Positions 28,625-40,629 of a stretch of 64,000 bases of DNA are shown one piece after another. Position 1 is the first letter of the stretch. Each line of letters begins with the position of its first letter. The position numbers and the translations under genes were made by a program. The stretch lies in assembly GCA_035578155.1 (NCBI GenBank), contig JAPWDM010000007.1, positions 37,174,413-37,238,412 on the forward strand. Reading direction: 5' to 3'. The notes beneath the pieces were generated by a model. It saw only the letters and a program-made list of their open reading frames with translations. It did not search any database and was not told where the DNA came from. The DNA comes from Brachynemurus nebulosus (lineage: Eukaryota; Arthropoda; Insecta; Neuroptera; Myrmeleontidae).

Positions 28625-29827
28625 CTTCATTTTTATAATATTGCGAAAATTGCAGTACATATATGTGTAACGGAACTGAATAATACAATAATTTATATAA
28701 TTATGTAATGTAGTGACAAAATGTTTAAAAATAATCGATAACTAACCTCACCGCAAATTAATGTTCAAATTTTTTATTTTTCCTTATTTTTCATTTTGAT
28801 TATAACCGTATAAGAAGTCACACAAAAGAAGACAAAAATTTTGTGGGTAATTGTGGAAAATCAATGATGACGTATTTTCGACACCGATTAGTTACATTTT
28901 AACAATTTGTAATAATCATGCCATCTCTATTCATCCAATCAACTAAACCTGAATGTTAGTTGAACAAAAAATTTTATTTGTTTTTTTAATTTTTTTTTTT
29001 TTTTTGTAAACCTACCGTTCACACAGCTAATGTTACAATATAAAATTATATTTTTATAGGGTAGTGGGGGGTAGTAACCCTTTAATTAGATTATGATGAA
29101 AATGGAATGAAAATTACTGTAACGAAACCATTACGGGCCCATTTACATACCGCTACGCTTGTACGCCATAACGGTCCATCACCACGGCACTACTGAAGCC
29201 ACTGGAGTCGTTGCGTATATGTTATAATATATGCGTGCATGTTGGCATTGGTTACATACACAGAATTCCAAATAAGGTTTCCCGTAATAAAATAATAAAG
29301 TAGATACCGAAAAAAAATATTAAAATAGTTAATTTTAAAATGTTATAACGGAAAAATTGTGCCAAAATTGAATAAATTATTGATATCATAATATTTTAGT
29401 TGGCTCGGGTGCAAGACTTATTAATTGTTCGCAGTTTATGGAAGTTCCACAAAGTCTTAGTTCCGAATTGCACCGGAATTGGAACATCAAAGCGAGATTC
29501 CTCAGTTTTAGTTAGTTTTTTTTTACAGTTTTCTCATAAAATTTTAAGTGCATTTTTTATCAGTGGCGTTTCGTACTCTAAAATTTAATCGGGGCTAAGA
29601 TTTTTAAAGAAATAAACGCACACAATACCACACACAACTGGTTAAACGTAGTTAAAAAAATCAAAGTTCTGAACCTCAACTATTTATCGTATAAGGGTCG
29701 TAAAATTTAATCGTATTTAAAAAAAAAATTATTGTATCTTTTAAACTATTACTTTCACTATAAAAATGTTTCTAAATGTTTTGGCAATTTTGTTTTATTT
29801 CTGTTACTTTCAACTTTTAATTAACCC
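28625..29827. other. non-coding stretch
   Basis: No gene recognised. A plus-strand frame at 29400-29588 begins right after an AG and ends at a stop, but shows no motif and no donor was identified. Confidence 0.4.
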
Positions 29828-29831
29828 TTAA

Positions 29832-30104
29832 CCGGTAAGGTGAATTTTTATAATACTCACGGTAAAGTGATGTCTGACAATGAGAGACATCAACAGATTA
29901 ACATACCGCGAGCTGGTAACATAGATAGCCAAAACTGGAGACCACACGTATATGCATGTATCAAACACTCCCCTTACGCCAGCAGGGTAAAATTTGCCCT
30001 AAACCATAAAAGAATAGACAAACGTTCAGTTAACAAAAACAAGCAGGGAGGAAGAAAACTGAAAGAATATATTTGTATACGACTCACAGACATCACCTTA
30101 CCGG
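29832..30104. mobile_element. TTAA-flanked short MITE
   Basis: TTAA at 29828-29831 and 30105-30108; 12-base perfect inverted ends CCGGTAAGGTGA and TCACCTTACCGG. 273 bp. Open frames on both strands cross its borders into flanking DNA and are not taken as genes. Confidence 0.7.
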
Positions 30105-30230
30105 TTAAAAAAGTTAAAATAAAACGACTTGATAGATATCTAATAGACACAGGCAACACTATTAATGTTATGCGAATTAATAACGTTAGGTTGAACACAC
30201 TATTAATAATGTTAGGTTGAACGAAATATC

Positions 30231-30405
30231 CAATTTTTACGAAATTTGGTTAACGAGCTTTTTGTCAAAATTCGCTAAGATTTTAAAACTTTTTGAAATT
30301 TCTTTACACCATGGTAAAGATACGGGTTTTCCAAAAAAAAAGAAAAAAAATTTTGTAACCTAAAATTCGCTATATGTATTATGCAAGATGCTACGAAAGA
30401 GGTAT
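30231..30405 (-). repeat. fragment of the dispersed (AT)n repeat family
   Basis: Minus-strand match to the head of the 8521 copy: TTACGAAATTTGG, CACCATGG, TTCGCTA... and the GCAAGATGCTACG block. The (AT)n tract and tail are absent. Confidence 0.4.
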
Positions 30406-30730
30406 TTATGGTTTCGAAACTATACTCCTTAGGGGTAGTCTATGACTTGAAAGTTCTAGTGAAAGTGTTAACTTAGGAAATACTTTGTATTAAAGGATAA
30501 TATATGATTCTGAATGAATTCTGTCGGTGGAAATCTCTCAAATATTGATTCAATTTCAAAACACCGATTTTTCACGTTTACTCTTCAATATCGTCGTACA
30601 TTGTCACAAACAGAAAAAACACTTTTTTATTAAAAAAAAAAAAGAAATCGTTTTTATGATAGAACAAGGAATAGAATAACATCCCTACGAAAAAAAAAGA
30701 AAAACAAAGAAATCAACTTCAACTACTTAC

Positions 30731-31435
30731 CTTGTGATTTGTTCGGTTGATCTGTCGGCTTACACGGTCCCGTATGGGCGACACGCGTATTCAATCGTCG
30801 ATGGCACGCTATCTGCCGTAACAGACATTGACTCCCGTACGTCATATGATCCGTTCCACATACTGGCTCGTTCACATACAACCGATTCAAATCTAAATTA
30901 CCGATCACAATATTATTCATCAACACCACATACTTCTTATAATCGCCACCCAATTGATTGATCGTTACCGTCGCGTCAATCACGCCGAACGTGTGATTCT
31001 TCACGAATATATATCCGGTGATTTTCTCGTACGTGTTATTCTCGTGTAACAGTATCGAACCATTTGTGATCTTTAATGTACCGTTATTGTAATTTAAAAT
31101 TGTCCCGTTAAATGTGCCGTATTTATTGTGACCATTTAAATCGGTGTACACGGACAAATTACCAATTGATTGAAATACTTTTGAATTAATCACATTCGAC
31201 GTGTAATAATTATTCTCGACACTGGATGACGCCACAGTTGTTATATCAGTGTCCGAGAGATAATTATCGGCGGGTAGTGATGTCGCGGATACAGTTGTCG
31301 CAACAATGGCCGTCGCCGAGGAGTAGGTGGTCGGGTTCGGTTCGGGACAAGATGTTGGACATTTGCATTGTGCACGTCCATTCTTCGTGTTGACGCAAAC
31401 GGCTCCCCAAGCACAGTATGTTTTCGAGCATGGGT
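30731..31435 (-). CDS. agrin-like gene, follistatin/Kazal exon with large insertion
   Basis: 705 nt, phase 1 on both sides, acceptor ATGTAG with a TACTAAT branch-like motif upstream, donor GTAAGT. It opens with a follistatin N-terminal motif (DPCSKTYCAWGAVC, then CKCPTSC) and closes with a Kazal core (EPVCGTD, then a C-x10-C-x6-C spacing, ending GPC). In normal follistatin modules about 7 residues separate the second and third Kazal cysteines; here 162 do. The insert has no Cys, is rich in Thr, Ser and Asn, and carries about six N-X-S/T sequons, which agrees with an extracellular position. Kazal modules of this type occur in arrays in agrin, where they are structural or protease-binding. Only one module lies in the window. 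A follistatin-like or other Kazal proteoglycan is the alternative. Confidence 0.82.
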
Positions 31436-32644
31436 CTACATGAACACGAAACAACAGCATATTAGTATAAATGATTGTTTGGTGTATTTAATTAAACTGT
31501 GTATATTCAAAATTTATATTTTACAAATCCCGTGAGATATTTTCAATTAAGAAATATTTCAGAAGTTAAAATAAAACATTCGGGCTCTGTACGATGCATT
31601 TCAATGAGATAAGAGTGTGAACGGGATATGGGATATTCTTTTATTTTTTGTTGTTTTTTGCAGCACTTGCTTGCTGGCACTCCTTCCCCCTCTCACGATC
31701 CGTTCTTCCCCCGGTACCTAATTTAAAATGTACGTTAATGTGTTTGGTGTGTTGTAGATGTATTTTTATTACTTTTTTCGCGTTTTAAATTTTTTAATTT
31801 AGAAAAATTGTAATATTGTATTCCGTTTTTTTTTGCGTATAGATATTTTATAACAAAGGAATACATTTTTTGTGAAAATTTTATATTTTAGTCAAGTAAT
31901 TGACATAAAGTGTATATGCTAATAATCACAAACAAAAAGGAACGAGAAATTTTGTCGAATGTTTCTTTACACCTCATTTTTTTATTGTGACAATTTTCTT
32001 CTTTTTTTTAAATATCTAATTTGTAATTTTTATCACCGGGATTAACAAGCACCGACTGTTATTTCTTTGTAGTTTAATTAAAAATAATATGTCGTGTGGG
32101 TCTTGAATTAATCACCCAACTATACTTGTATATTTATAGCAATTTTTTTTTGATTTACTAGTAATTAATAAATTATTACTGCTTTTTTGTTTAACATTTT
32201 AAAAATTAATAATATTTTGTAAAGATTATACTTTTTTTTTTTGTAAATATTTTGAATTATTTGGTGTGTTGTGAATAAAACAAGGGCAGTTATGCGTAAA
32301 AATTTTAAATTTTAAAAAGTGGGATTACTGCATATTTCTTGAAAGATTAAAAATAAAACAATTTTCGAATTAGAACCGGTTGATTATGAATAGAGGTAGT
32401 CGTTTCGAGTTACGTCAGTAGATGTAACATATTTTTGGAAATTTTACGCAAAACGATAAATTTAATAATAACGACGCTGCTCTGCTGGAAACTGTAATGG
32501 CGGTTCTGCGATGTTGGCTTCACACAATGTGTGTTGCTATCGGTCAAATATATCAGAGAAACCAGCACGGAAAATCTAGCTAGTCAGCACGGCCCTTACC
32601 ACGGTTACCAGCATTAGTTTCAGCCGGCAGTCTTGCATCGTGTG
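31436..32644 (-). other. intron of the agrin-like gene, proximal part
   Basis: Lies between the follistatin exon and the microexon. T-rich and A-rich runs; a G+C-richer patch at 32465-32640 (GACGCTGCTCTGCTGG, CAGCACGGCCC) has no clear frame. No further exon recognised. Confidence 0.45.
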
Positions 32645-32652
32645 ATGTGGAC

Positions 32653-33375
32653 TAGAGATGTCGATTTTAAATCGATTAATCGAAAATCGATTAATCGAAG
32701 CTTAAAAAATCGATTCTTTTTTCGATTTTTCTCATTTGAATCGATTCATGAATCGATTGTTAAAAGTAAGAGATCGATAACCGATTTTTTCCAAAAATAA
32801 CTTCATTTTAATAGTAATTCAAAATTATACAAAGAAACATGTGTTAAAATGAAACACCAAAAACTCTATTGTTAATTGTCACTTTTTACTCGTTATATCA
32901 ACGAACCCCTCCTATGGGTCTATATAAGTCAGACTATTACTACAAAAGGAAGGAAGAGACCACCTATCTGTGTAAATGACGATCCCTTTCCCACAAAAGC
33001 GACTTATTTAGAAAACATTTTTTTGTCAATTTGTTAATAAACTTGGTTCAATTCGTGGTATTCGTCCTACATATTCTATTGCCTTATTTTTTATAATTAT
33101 AATTGAAAAGTTAACTCACTCATCGCCTTTACAAATATAATACCTGACAAGGCGTTTTTACACGATATTACCGATATTACCTATGTACTATCAAGTAAGT
33201 CCCTTAAACAAAAATTATCAGCTAATTTTATTAAACTTTTCAAAATTTCGATTTTTTAGATCGATCTCACAGAATCGATTTTTTTTTAGCCGATTTATTT
33301 TTGAATCGATTTTTTTGATTTCGATTGAAATCGATCCAAAAATCGATCTTTTTTTTTCGAGAATCGACATCTCTA
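32653..33375. mobile_element. hAT-type MITE, family D, ATCGATT-rich
   Basis: Perfect 8-bp duplication ATGTGGAC at 32645-32652 and 33376-33383. Ends are TAGAGATGTCGATT and its inverse. Within about 130 bases of each end ATCGATT/AATCGAT is repeated many times in both orientations, giving dense subterminal motifs. 723 bp, no transposase. It lies inside the second intron of the agrin-like gene. Confidence 0.9.
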
Positions 33376-33383
33376 ATGTGGAC

Positions 33384-34593
33384 ATTATTGAAGTTATGTC
33401 CTACGTATGACTAACCAAATTTCTACTGAAATATTTAATAGTTCTTAAAGATAACTCCCTGGATCGTGTATTGTTAGGTTCAACTGTAAAATAACCGGAA
33501 TAATGCTATAACGTCTTTAATAGATATTTCAATGGCGTGAAAAAAAAAGACATTTTAAAACGTCACCCATCAAATTTTACGTCAGACAAAATGTTGCTGT
33601 CAAAATGTTTATCTTATAATGTCTCTTTCTTTCAACACGGTAAACATTGTTATCCCAATGACTGACTAGTTGACTACTAACATAGGTGATAATGTTATAA
33701 GCTAGCTAACGTAGTCTAGGTGGTGCTAGGAAGGTAACTCGAGTTGAGACAGTGTGCAACATAAAATTTTCAGTTTATATCGCGCTCACTTTACAAGAAA
33801 GTGTTTATGGATGACATATGCTCGTTGTGAGATATGGTGGAAGCATTTTTGAGGGTGTGAGAACCGGCACTACACTGAATAAACAAAATAAATGTGGTTA
33901 AATATTTCAAGTTTATTGTATGTACATTGTGTTGTGTATGGTAGATGTCACCAATGATCGACAGCTTGTCTCAACTGAGATCCTAACTCAAAATGTTCTT
34001 TGACTGTGTCAAATAATATTTTTATACAGTGTGTCCCACAAAAAAAAAAAAAAAAAAAAAAAATTGAATAAATCATTTGAGAACAGTTAATTTTTGTCGT
34101 CTAACAATAAAAAGATTATTGTAATTATGTTCTTTGCTTTTTTTTGAATCTACGGATTTTTCTGGTACACACTTTATTCTTTTGGGTGAACTTGTCTCAC
34201 GAAGAGAGTGATTCAATTAAATACTGTCACACGGTGATTTTTTATTTCTTCTATTTTATTTTGTAAGTTTCTATGTGTGACAACTGAAAACGACTACCAT
34301 TCGTTGTGTACGTAACTGACAAAAATGAAAAATAGGCACAAAAAAGGAAAGAAAAACAGTCACATCGAATGATACTCAAGGAAAACATTCATTTAAAAAA
34401 AAAATCATCTAGTTTTTTTCTGTTCAACTATTATAAATTATTATGGCTATTAAAATTTGAAATGGGTTTTCAATTGGACCCGGCATCGTTACTTTTCGGT
34501 GGTTAATGAAAGGATGATTGATACGAAATTCTTTAACTCTTTTGAATTTTGCGAAAACACAAATCGAATTTTGACATTTCAATTGACACTTAC
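33384..34593 (-). other. intron of the agrin-like gene, distal part
   Basis: Contains a poly(A) run of roughly 27 bases starting near 34036 that follows GTGTGTCCCAC, perhaps the tail of an old retroposed piece. Nothing else recognised up to the donor at 34593. Confidence 0.45.
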
Positions 34594-34629
34594 CAGTATA
34601 AATAACTGGTCCTGGCTTGATATTTACAT
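34594..34629 (-). CDS. agrin-like gene, 36-nt microexon
   Basis: A pyrimidine-rich tract ending in TTTTTCAG precedes the exon, and GTAAGT follows it. The entry needs two bases to finish a codon and the exit leaves one base, so both borders are phase 1. It encodes about 12 residues (VNIKPGPVIYT plus split codons) and joins the membrane exon directly to the DPC start of the follistatin exon. Frames 0 and 1 are less suitable; frame 0 hits a stop at the second codon. Because the exon is a multiple of three with equal phases, skipping it would keep the reading frame. The intron upstream is 841 nt and the one downstream 3158 nt. The call rests on splice signals and phase, not on homology of so short a peptide. 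Confidence 0.62.
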
Positions 34630-35470
34630 CTGAAAAAGAAAAATCATTTAAATTAATCTTACGGTTAAATCAAAATGGCGGTGCTTTAAATTGAGGTTAT
34701 GTGTGTGTTAGTGAAACGTCAACATTTGACGTCATCATGATTAAACAGATGAACATTCTAATCGAATAGAGTTCTTTCTGTTGTTATTTCATTGCACGTA
34801 ACTAAACGAGGAAATTTTTTGACACAAAAATATAGATTTGAAAAGATCAATTTATTTAATGATTGTTTGTTATTACGTTCTTTTTCTTTGTCTGTGCGCA
34901 CGAAAAGGAAAAGATATAAAAAATTGCACGAGTGTTGTTTATCATTAGAGTAACAACTGTAGAGTATTAAAGAAAATGTTAGAGTAGAAAATACTATTGT
35001 GTCCATGTCATCTCTTACATATTTTTTAATATTCTACGCATGAAAGTTTTTATTAAGAAAATTTTTTAATTCTGGTAATTCGTGTCAATCTTATTTCTAA
35101 GGGTTAATACGCTCGATCTTTTTTTTTTTTTAAATTGGGCGAAACTAAAACTGAAATATAATGAAAAAGAAAATGAGTCTAATTACTCAGTGAAATGTCT
35201 AATTAAACTCATATAATTTATAAAGAACTTGTATAAAAATTATTTTAAATTACGAGTGAAAAAGAGACAAAAAATAAAAACAGAGTGAGACAAAGAAAAG
35301 TTTGTTGATCATGATTGTTTTTAATCAAATAAAAACTAATTTAAAACAAAGTGATTTTTTTTTATTGTTTCATAGTAAACAAAATAAAAAAAGACAAAAA
35401 AAAAACAACAAAAGTTGACAAAATATAAAAAACAAATTTTACAAATTCAATTATTTAGTAATTAACGTAC
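34630..35470 (-). other. first visible intron of the agrin-like gene
   Basis: 841 nt from donor GTACGT to acceptor TTTTTCAG. A+T-rich, with A runs near 35390. The minus-strand frame at 34758-35006 is unspliced intronic sequence without motif. Confidence 0.5.
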
Positions 35471-36035
35471 GACTGAAATAGTTGATTATGCCGAATGTGA
35501 TTATAAATAACAGAAACACAACTATGACTGCGAAAACGAATACGCAAAATTTAAACCAAGCACGATTAAAAATGTCCGGTTCGTAGATGGCTGTAACCGC
35601 ACGCGAATTCTCAATCGCACAATCGTTCCCCACCATATTGACAATAATATTGCCACGATGCGTGGATAGATCGCGTGCGTCCTGACCACCATTTTGACCG
35701 TGATGTGCCCCACCCTGATACTGTGCGGTTAGATTACCGATCGACGATGGTCGCACTGTAGCGGTTGTTGTAACACTATTCACGGTTGTACTGTAGGCCG
35801 CGTAATTGTTATTATGTGGCAGATGATATGTTGAATTACGATTACGACGTTGGAATGGCACGTTTACGGAATCGTCATCAATTGCCCGATATGCCGCGGA
35901 CGTTGTTTGATTTTTTACATCTAACATTCCCACACCGTCCACGCTGTTACCGTCATTAATATTATGACGAATTGATCGTAACGTCGATGACGTATCGTTA
36001 TCTAATTGTCCATGTTTGTGACGTAACAGTAACAT
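35471..36035 (-). CDS. agrin-like type II membrane protein, start exon
   Basis: Encodes the first 188 residues. The start ATG is preceded by an A-rich AAAACA context, which suits insect initiation. Residues 1-160 are hydrophilic and rich in Asn, Ser and Thr, with no Cys cluster. Residues 163-187 form one strongly hydrophobic membrane span, with Arg158 and Lys162 just before it, which predicts N-terminus inside and C-terminus outside. The frame runs to a stop six codons further, but a GTACGT donor at 35470-35465 ends the exon in phase 1, matching the 2-nt entry phase of the next exon. There is no cleavable signal peptide at the start, so the span acts as signal anchor. Known family: TM-agrin isoforms have this topology. 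The agrin assignment is inferred from topology plus the downstream follistatin module; the cytoplasmic tail itself is not recognised. Confidence 0.72.
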
Positions 36036-36859
36036 TGTTTTAATTGGTTTAGATATTTTGCACAGATGTTGAACATTTTTTTTTTCGGCAATTGATTATA
36101 ATTTTTTATTAGTTGGTTTCGTGTGCGCGTAATTGGTTAAATGTTTTTCGAATACTAATTTTAAACGTTATTAGAAAAGAAATAATTTTTTTTGTTTTTG
36201 CTGGTTTTAAACGAAACATTTTGTTAAGAGTTACAACATTGTCACTTTAATTTAACACTAACATTTTTTTAATTTAACTAGATGATTAGTTCGCTTAAAG
36301 TTTAATGGTTCGTTAAAAATGTTGTCACTAGTTTGTCGAATGTGTTCAAGCACACTCATGTTGCATCTCATTTTGTCGATATAAATTGCTTTACCCGATT
36401 TCTCAAATTAGAATTGAAGACACTGGAGCAACAAAAGTACAACTGCAACTGTTAATTTTGAGCAATTGGTTATCGTAAATGTATTTTAAATGGAAATAAA
36501 AATTAGATAAAAGATTGTTTTTAAAGCTCATTCAGTTTTAGAAAATATATTTTTCTACAAATTTTTTGTACGTAAAAAGAGTTACATATACTTCAAAGAA
36601 ATACATAGAGTATACTTTATTAATTCTGAACAGATATTTAAGCTTAAATGCATTCTCAGGTATTCAAGAGCAGGTTTGAATAACAGAAAAGAATCAAATA
36701 TTTTGAAAATGAAATTAACATTCATGCAAAAACCGATATTTTACACAATCATGCAAATTAAAATATAAGCGAATACGTTCTAATTAATTTTTATGCGACT
36801 ATTTAGGTGGTACATGCCTTAAAACTACACTTTGGACAAACGCGGATACTGAGAGTGGC
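36036..36859 (-). other. sequence upstream of the agrin-like start codon
   Basis: Should hold 5' UTR or an upstream intron. No convincing TATA box, initiator or acceptor was identified. Confidence 0.35.
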
Positions 36860-36867
36860 GATGGGAT

Positions 36868-37191
36868 CAGGGACGACACCCTTTGATGGCATCAAGTGCC
36901 CTAAAATATTTGAATGCCTTAAAAACCGTAAATAATATAAAATGGAAGGCAAATTACAGATTTACCAAGTCATTTTTTTAAATTTTGATTACACGAATTG
37001 TATGTATGGTGACTACTAGAGAAAATAATTTTGTCGAAGCAAATGTACTTATAAAAGAAATTTTATTATTTTGTTATCAAAAATGAAAAGTTCACACTCT
37101 AATTATCCTAACTCAATCACTTGACTTAATTCAAATTCGATACGCCTGCAAATGTGATCCCCTCCGAATTTGAAAACTAAATCCGTCCCTG
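36868..37191. mobile_element. possible hAT-type MITE with CAGGGACG ends
   Basis: Short inverted ends CAGGGACG and CGTCCCTG bound 324 bp. The interior (CAAAAATGAAAAGTTCACAC...) resembles the debris at 10890-11240. The flanks GATGGGAT and ACGCCAAT are not a duplication, so the assignment is weak. An orphan end of the same type (AATCCGTCCCTG) lies at 40618-40629. Confidence 0.4.
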
Positions 37192-38730
37192 ACGCCAATA
37201 TTATTAGGTAATGAAGAAAAAGATTCACTGACTAAACACAATGAACCTAAAACGCATTACATAAAGAAATTATCGTAAAACATTACTATTCTCTGGTGTA
37301 TTCTACAATATATTGTTAAATAATCATTATTCTCACCTGTTTTTATTTCTTAATTAACATAACCTATATCATGTTCCGTTTGTCAATATTTTTGACGAAT
37401 ATTTCGTCGAATTACCAATTTACTTTAATTAAATTAATTAGAAAAATGGATTATGGATTAGTAATTATGTAAGTAATACACTATATTAACTTTAACTAGC
37501 TTTTTTTCGGTCCTAACATGCAATCCGCGTATCCATCTTGCAATTAGTCGAACAAAAAGAGGAAGACAAAAAAACACACGTATAGAAGAAACAAATTGAA
37601 AAGTACACGGAAACACTAACAACTACCATTGCTAACTGTGATGGGTGGTGAGAATGTACGCATTTTAAAATTGTTATTTTCAAATCGAGAACAATCGAGA
37701 ATTTTTTAAAAATAATCTTTAATACATATTGTATAGAAAACTTTAAACAACCTCAAAGGGTTTTATAGTTGAACAATCTAAAAAAATTTTGTAGTAAATA
37801 TAATCGAATTAAATCGAATATTTTGTAATTTTGTAAAATAATCAAACTATATGACTCATCACAGTTGCACGTCTATCAAATAAAAGAAACTGAACGCGAG
37901 GAAAACCGAGGGAAATTAATTTAAAATTAACATGTTTTTTAATAAAATATATTTTCTTGTGATTAAAATTATTTCCAGAAACATTTCTCCAATATAATTA
38001 CAATACAAACAAAGAAGTGTTGAATGCGAAAGCGTAGAATTGTTTAATCCTTTAAAATGTTATCATTCAAACGATAATACATTCCATTTCATCAAATACT
38101 GTAAGAAAATCTTCAATTAACGAAATTTCAAATTGAAAAACGGGACACTATTCGAAATATTTTATAAAAATGCCAACGCAATCAAGGATAACGTACATAA
38201 CGTAATTATAGATTGAATTTTAAGTACAATTAAATCCTTTTTGGTAAACAGGAGGATATTGTTTAATACAAAAATTTTTTGAAAATAATTTTAAAATATT
38301 TCTAGACGTTCTGAAAGATTGTAAATAAATAACATTCTCTCTTGAAACATTCCCACAAACTTTTGTAGCATTTCAGTTGAACATTGACAGTTTCTCAAAG
38401 ATTTCAAAAATATTTTGAGATATTCCTTGGTAGTTTTCGGGGGATGTTTAGAGATATTGCTGGGAATTATATTTTTGTCTGGTTTCAATGAGCTTAGGCC
38501 CCGTGCAACCGAGGTAAACAAATACCCGTTACAAATGAAAGAGTGTTGTACACAATTATTTTTTAATTGCCATCATGTTCCGTTGACGTATTCTATGCCT
38601 GCAAACTGGTAGCCGTATCCTAGCATAGCTACGTCATATAGTTTTTTTTTTTTCAAACTAGTAAATTCAGTAAATTATTTAATTTTTAGGATCTCGTTGT
38701 CATAACCACGAAATCGTTATGAATTTGTTC
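37192..38730. other. non-coding stretch
   Basis: No exon or paired ends. The overlapping frames at 38291-38612 on both strands have no family motif. Confidence 0.35.
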
Positions 38731-38734
38731 TTTC

Positions 38735-40150
38735 TCTCATCATTTTCGATATTAACTGGCATAACATTTAAGTCGTGTAATATGAAATGTCGTTATCCGA
38801 CCACTTGGCCAACCATGAAATTCAGACAAATATCGACACTTTTTTATATATTAAAAAAAATGTTTAAAAGCAATTCTTTAAGGGGAGGTTTACTTGAGCG
38901 TCGCGTCGTTAAAAAAAGTCGATTTTTTTTTTTTTGCAGAAATTGGTAGCTAATTATGTGTAGAAAATGTTCCCAAAGTGATTGTGCTGAAAGTAATTTA
39001 AGAATACGTTTACTTGAGATTTGATCAAAAAATCGATTTTTTTTCTTGTCGAAATTGATAACAAATTATGTGTAGAATATGTTCCCAAAGTGATTTTGTT
39101 GAAAATAATTTAAAAAAAAGATTTTTGCACATTAACCGAATCCAGCCTTTTATAAAAAAAAAAAAAAAAAACTCAAAAAACGTAGTTCACGCAATAATGA
39201 GTATTAAATATAAAATTTTGAAAATTCGTTTCTTTATATATATTTTATAATATCTCGGAACTACATTTTTGGAACTGGTGGACGCGATAACTCAAAAACT
39301 ATTCGATGGATCCTTTTTTTTTAAATTTTTTATTTTGAAGATAATTCAATTCTTCGACACCTCTACCTAAGTTCGATACACTTTCAATATTTTTTTTTAT
39401 TTTTAAGTTTACTTTAAAGAGTGGAAAATAAGATAAAAATCGTAATCAAAAGTTCAAACGTCTGCCATTTTTTTTTCTTTCAGCAATTTATTGATATTAT
39501 AGGTAGAGGTGCCGATACTCTTCATATATCTTATAAATCTTTTTTGTTTTTGGATTTTGGTCGTTTATTACCGGCACTAGGATGTCCACCAACAAGCCAT
39601 TGGATTTTCGGATCGTCACACTGCACTATCTATAAAATGGACAATTTTTTATATTTTTCCTTGAAAATTTTTTTTTTTGTATAGACTAATATTTAATAAA
39701 TATGTGTACAAAATTTGAAATTGATACTTACTTTCGTTCTTGAGAAAAAAATTCCAGAAAAATACATAATTTTTAAGGAATCTCAAGTAAACCTCCCCTT
39801 AACGCTGAGTAGATTTCTTGTAGCCTGGAAACATTTCCGTGATAAACTGCAATAACATGTAATATGAAATGTCGTTTCCCGACCACTTCGTCGACCACGT
39901 AATTCAGATAAATATCGACACTTTCTTGAGTATTAGAGAAATGTTTAAAAGCAATTCTCCAATTTTAAATAGATTTCTTGGAGCCCGGAATTATTTCCGC
40001 CATTAACTGCAATAACGTTTTGGTCGTGTTATATGAAATGTCGTTTTTCGACCACTTGACTAATCCTGTAATTCTGAGAAATACCGACACTTTTTTAAAC
40101 ATCAGAGAAATGTTTAAATGCAACTCTTCAATTTTAAATAGAGTTCTGGA
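38735..40150. repeat. tandem repeat array of about 160-bp units, twice interrupted
   Basis: Three units share TATGAAATGTCGTT, CGACCACTT, ATCGACACTTT and AATGTTTAAAAGCAA blocks: unit 1 at about 38735-38881, unit 2 at 39803-39965 and unit 3 at 39966-40150. Unit 1 is broken by the TTAA element at 38882; removing that element and one TTAA rejoins CAATTCTTTAA to CGCTGAGTAGATTTC in the order seen in the other units. The hAT-type element at 40201 sits just beyond unit 3. The array may belong to a larger element ending at CCGTCCCTG, 40629. Confidence 0.65.
38882..39798. mobile_element. TTAA-flanked element inserted in the tandem array
   Basis: TTAA at 38878-38881 and 39799-39802; inverted ends GGGGAGGTTTACTTGAG and CTCAAGTAAACCTCCCC, perfect over 17 bases. 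917 bp. The left part holds two direct repeats of about 110 bases (GTTTACTTGAG to TGAAA-TAATTTAA). A plus-strand frame at 39421-39684 has no known motif. piggyBac-type by TSD. Confidence 0.8.
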
Positions 40151-40200
40151 GTCTGGAATTATTTTGTCAAGAATGTAATACCGATAAATATCGACAGAAA

Positions 40201-40582
40201 TAGTGATGAGCAAATGCAAGACCAAGACCAAGACATGGCGGTCTTGGTCTTGGTCTTGTTCTTGCATTAAGAATCTTGGTCTTGGTCTTGCTAGAGCAGT
40301 TTGAGTCTTGGCCTTGGTCTTGGTCTTGGTATTGCTAAATAATCTCGCATTTTCTTGCATTTTTTCTATTAGCGAATTTTTTCCTTCTAAAATCAGAATT
40401 TTCTCTGTTTACGGTATTAATTATACTTTCAAACTATTTAAATAGTTTAGCAAGAGTCTTGCTTTTCTCTTGGTCTTGCTCACTTGAGTCTTGGTATTGG
40501 TCTTGCAGCCATACTTATAGTCTTGGTCTTGGTCTTGGTCTTGCAAAAAATGCAAGACCAAGACTAATTTTGCTCATCACTA
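40201..40582 (+). mobile_element. hAT-type MITE, family C (CTTGGT-array)
   Basis: Perfect 8-bp duplication GACAGAAA at 40193-40200 and 40583-40590. Ends TAGTGATGAGC and GCTCATCACTA. Next to each end come GCAAGACCAAGACC and its inverse, forming arrays of GTCTTGGTCTTGG in both orientations; the centre reads CGGTATTAATTATAC. 382 bp, no transposase. Confidence 0.92.
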
Positions 40583-40629
40583 GACAGAAATAAATGTCTA
40601 GGGCCCGAAAGTGGGTTAATCCGTCCCTG

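Noticed and set aside
28224..28688. 154-codon minus-strand frame
   Set aside because: It lies over the long palindrome of the TTAA element; there is no motif, and its composition follows the repeat.
29840..30220. 126-codon basic open frame
   Set aside because: It starts inside the TTAA MITE at 29832 and runs out into flanking DNA, with no motif or conserved copy.
34036..34062. Poly(A) run as a processed pseudogene tail
   Set aside because: No target duplication or recognisable body upstream.
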